Assembly: GCA_024762755.1 (NCBI GenBank)
Contig: JANTGX010000008.1
Coordinates: forward strand, 1-25,819
Length of the DNA stretch: 25,819 bases
From: Gammaproteobacteria bacterium
GTDB taxonomy: Bacteria; Pseudomonadota; Gammaproteobacteria; SZUA-152
Direction of reading: 5' to 3'
Part shown: piece by piece, positions 24,832 to 25,819 of the stretch
Layout of the letters: every line of letters starts with the position of its first letter
Position numbering within the stretch: the first letter of the stretch is position 1
Program-made: the position numbers and the translations under genes
Notes under the pieces: model-generated
Seen by the model: only the letters and a program-made list of their open reading frames with translations
What the model was told of the DNA's origin: nothing
Database searches by the model: none

Positions 24832-25272
24832 TCACCAACTCTTGTAGGGTAGAAATTTACCGCTCATGGTGACCTTGACGCGATCGCCGGCGGGGTCTTC
24901 TTCCTTGTCGATAATCATGGAGAAATCGATTGCGGACATGATGCCATCACCGAACTTCTCATGGATCAGCTCCTTGATGGTCTCACCGTAGACGCCGACG
25001 ATTTCGTACCAGCGATAGATCACCGGGTCCGTCGGCACCTGTTTGTCCCAGTGCTTGTGCGGAAAGTCCTGTAACGCGAGCGAGACCTCCTCCGGCAGTT
25101 TCAGTACTGCGCAGAGCCTTTCGGCGTCCGCCGGCCTAAGGCTGTTCATACCCAGACAGGCGGAGGTGAGGAACACCGGCGAAAGACCCACCTCCTCGGC
25201 GATCTGTTCCCAACCGAGCCCGGCGTCCGCCTTGGCATGAATGATGGCCTCGGTCATTTCAATCTTGGTCAT
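24832..25272 (-). CDS. cynS: Cyanase (cyanate hydratase)
   Basis: Protein of 146 residues. It converts cyanate and bicarbonate to ammonia and CO2 in the cytoplasm, as a decamer in E. coli. The N-terminal helix-turn-helix-like domain (LGWEQIAEEVGLSPVFLTSACLGM) and the catalytic C-terminal domain are both present. R87, E90 and S113 sit at a constant offset of 9 from the E. coli catalytic R96, E99 and S122, in VIYRWYEIVG and FGDGIMSAIDFSM. The ATG at 25272 is preceded by AAAGGAG. It is transcribed away from the cysB end and lies 65 bases downstream of a protein kinase gene, so it may share a transcript with it. Its use is nitrogen supply or detoxification of cyanate formed from thiocyanate or urea. 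Confidence 0.97.
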   Translation of the reverse strand: MTKIEMTEAIIHAKADAGLGWEQIAEEVGLSPVFLTSACLGMNSLRPADAERLCAVLKLPEEVSLALQDFPHKHWDKQVPTDPVIYRWYEIVGVYGETIKELIHEKFGDGIMSAIDFSMIIDKEEDPAGDRVKVTMSGKFLPYKSW

Positions 25273-25337
25273 ACGGTTTCTCCTTTTCTAGGGTTGGGCG
25301 TGACTGATATCGGTGCGCGGATGCAATGCGGCTGTGG

Positions 25338-25819
25338 TCAGGCATGCAGTCCAGGATGGGCGTACAACAGGGCGAGGACCATCAGGAACAGCAATAGAGA
25401 CAACCCCTTCCAGAACAACAACGGATTGCGTTCGAGCAGTGGCGCACCATGCGGCGCGGACAGTGCCGGATTGGGGTGGCGAAGGTCGAACAGGAACTCC
25501 GACAGGGTGTCATAGCGCCGCGCTGGATTCGGCTGCAGCGCCTTTTTCAGGCAACCGTCGATCCAGGTCGGCACGGGGTGATCCGGGTCGTGCACCGGGC
25601 GGTAGCGCAGCTTGTTCTGTGCGGCGCGGCTGCCGGCCTTGGCGACGGCCGGCCCATAGGGCAACCGACCGCTGAGCAACTGGTAGCTGATCACGCCCAG
25701 CGAGAACAGGTCGGACCGCGGCGTGCCCGGCTCACCGAGAAAGTATTCCGGAGCAGTGTATTGAACGGTGCCGAGGATGTGTGGCGTGGGCACGGCCCGA
25801 GTGATCTCGGCGATACCGG
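25338..25819 (-). CDS. Ser/Thr protein kinase, C-terminal part (partial)
   Basis: The open frame runs off the right edge of the window, so only the last 160 residues are seen. The visible part starts just after the expected DFG (GIAEITRAV), carries the activation-segment end GTVQYTAPEY with the APE motif, then SDLFSLGVISYQLLSGRLPY of subdomain IX and ARRYDTLSEF of subdomain XI. A hydrophobic helix (LLFWKGLSLLLFLMVLALLYA) is at the very C-terminus, so the kinase is membrane-tethered by its tail. The catalytic HRD and glycine loop are outside the window. In some gammaproteobacteria such kinases are fused to a PP2C phosphatase and lie next to nitrate or cyanate genes; I recall this, and it cannot be tested here. 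Confidence 0.85.
   Translation of the reverse strand, partial: GIAEITRAVPTPHILGTVQYTAPEYFLGEPGTPRSDLFSLGVISYQLLSGRLPYGPAVAKAGSRAAQNKLRYRPVHDPDHPVPTWIDGCLKKALQPNPARRYDTLSEFLFDLRHPNPALSAPHGAPLLERNPLLFWKGLSLLLFLMVLALLYAHPGLHA

Overview
The window looks like a chromosomal segment of a GC-rich gammaproteobacterium. It probably belongs to the respiratory, sulfur-metabolising groups, but this is inferred from gene content only and no rRNA or tRNA is present to fix it. The longest stretch without a gene is about 260 bases (74-335); apart from a hairpin terminator I see nothing in it.

Left part, + strand (1-2644): the tail of a membrane protein and its terminator, then a small soluble methyl-accepting-chemotaxis-like protein, an ODP-type (oxygen-binding diiron) metallo-beta-lactamase-fold protein and a TVP38/TMEM64 (VTT) membrane protein. 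The chemotaxis-like and ODP genes resemble the two halves of an oxygen sensor. Next comes a tight minus-strand series (5803 to 2657): an HD-GYP phosphodiesterase with a cysteine-rich head, a small conserved hypothetical, an FAD oxidoreductase with a cysteine-rich tail, a small HMA-like protein and a lipid-anchored monoheme cytochrome c. Upstream of it lies the 3' remnant of a Rieske (petA) gene.

Centre (about 6135-19860, all minus strand): a copper/heavy-metal resistance region. In transcription order it has a small Cys/His secreted protein, a large single-heme cytochrome-porin of Cyc2-like architecture with a Met-rich segment, a second small secreted metal-binding protein with tandem repeats, cusC-cusB-cusA, a periplasmic His/Met protein, a PII-like protein, a DUF2231 membrane protein with a His tail, a MerR regulator, a Met-rich periplasmic protein and a copper P1B-ATPase with YHS and double CPMHPE modules. 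Together these would move Cu(I) from cytoplasm to periplasm (ATPase), buffer it there (His/Met proteins) and expel it across the outer membrane (CusCBA). The MerR gene is followed by a promoter with the 20-bp spacer typical of MerR control.

Right part (19868-25819): reductive sulfur assimilation. A TauE/SafE permease, a siroheme sulfite reductase with an unusual C-terminal extension, and an APS reductase form a minus-strand operon closed by a strong terminator. A CysB-type LysR regulator is divergent, with a palindromic AT-rich operator region between. A cyanase and the C-terminal part of a membrane-anchored Ser/Thr kinase, cut by the window edge, follow. The sulfur genes look visibly more GC-rich than the 17.8-19.9 kb stretch, which fits acquisition of the metal region, although no transposase or integrase is visible.

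Best candidates for new biology are the Met-rich Cyc2-like cytochrome-porin inside a copper operon, the chemotaxis-like/ODP pair, the five-gene HD-GYP/FAD/HMA/cytochrome module, and the PII-like protein inside the RND efflux operon.
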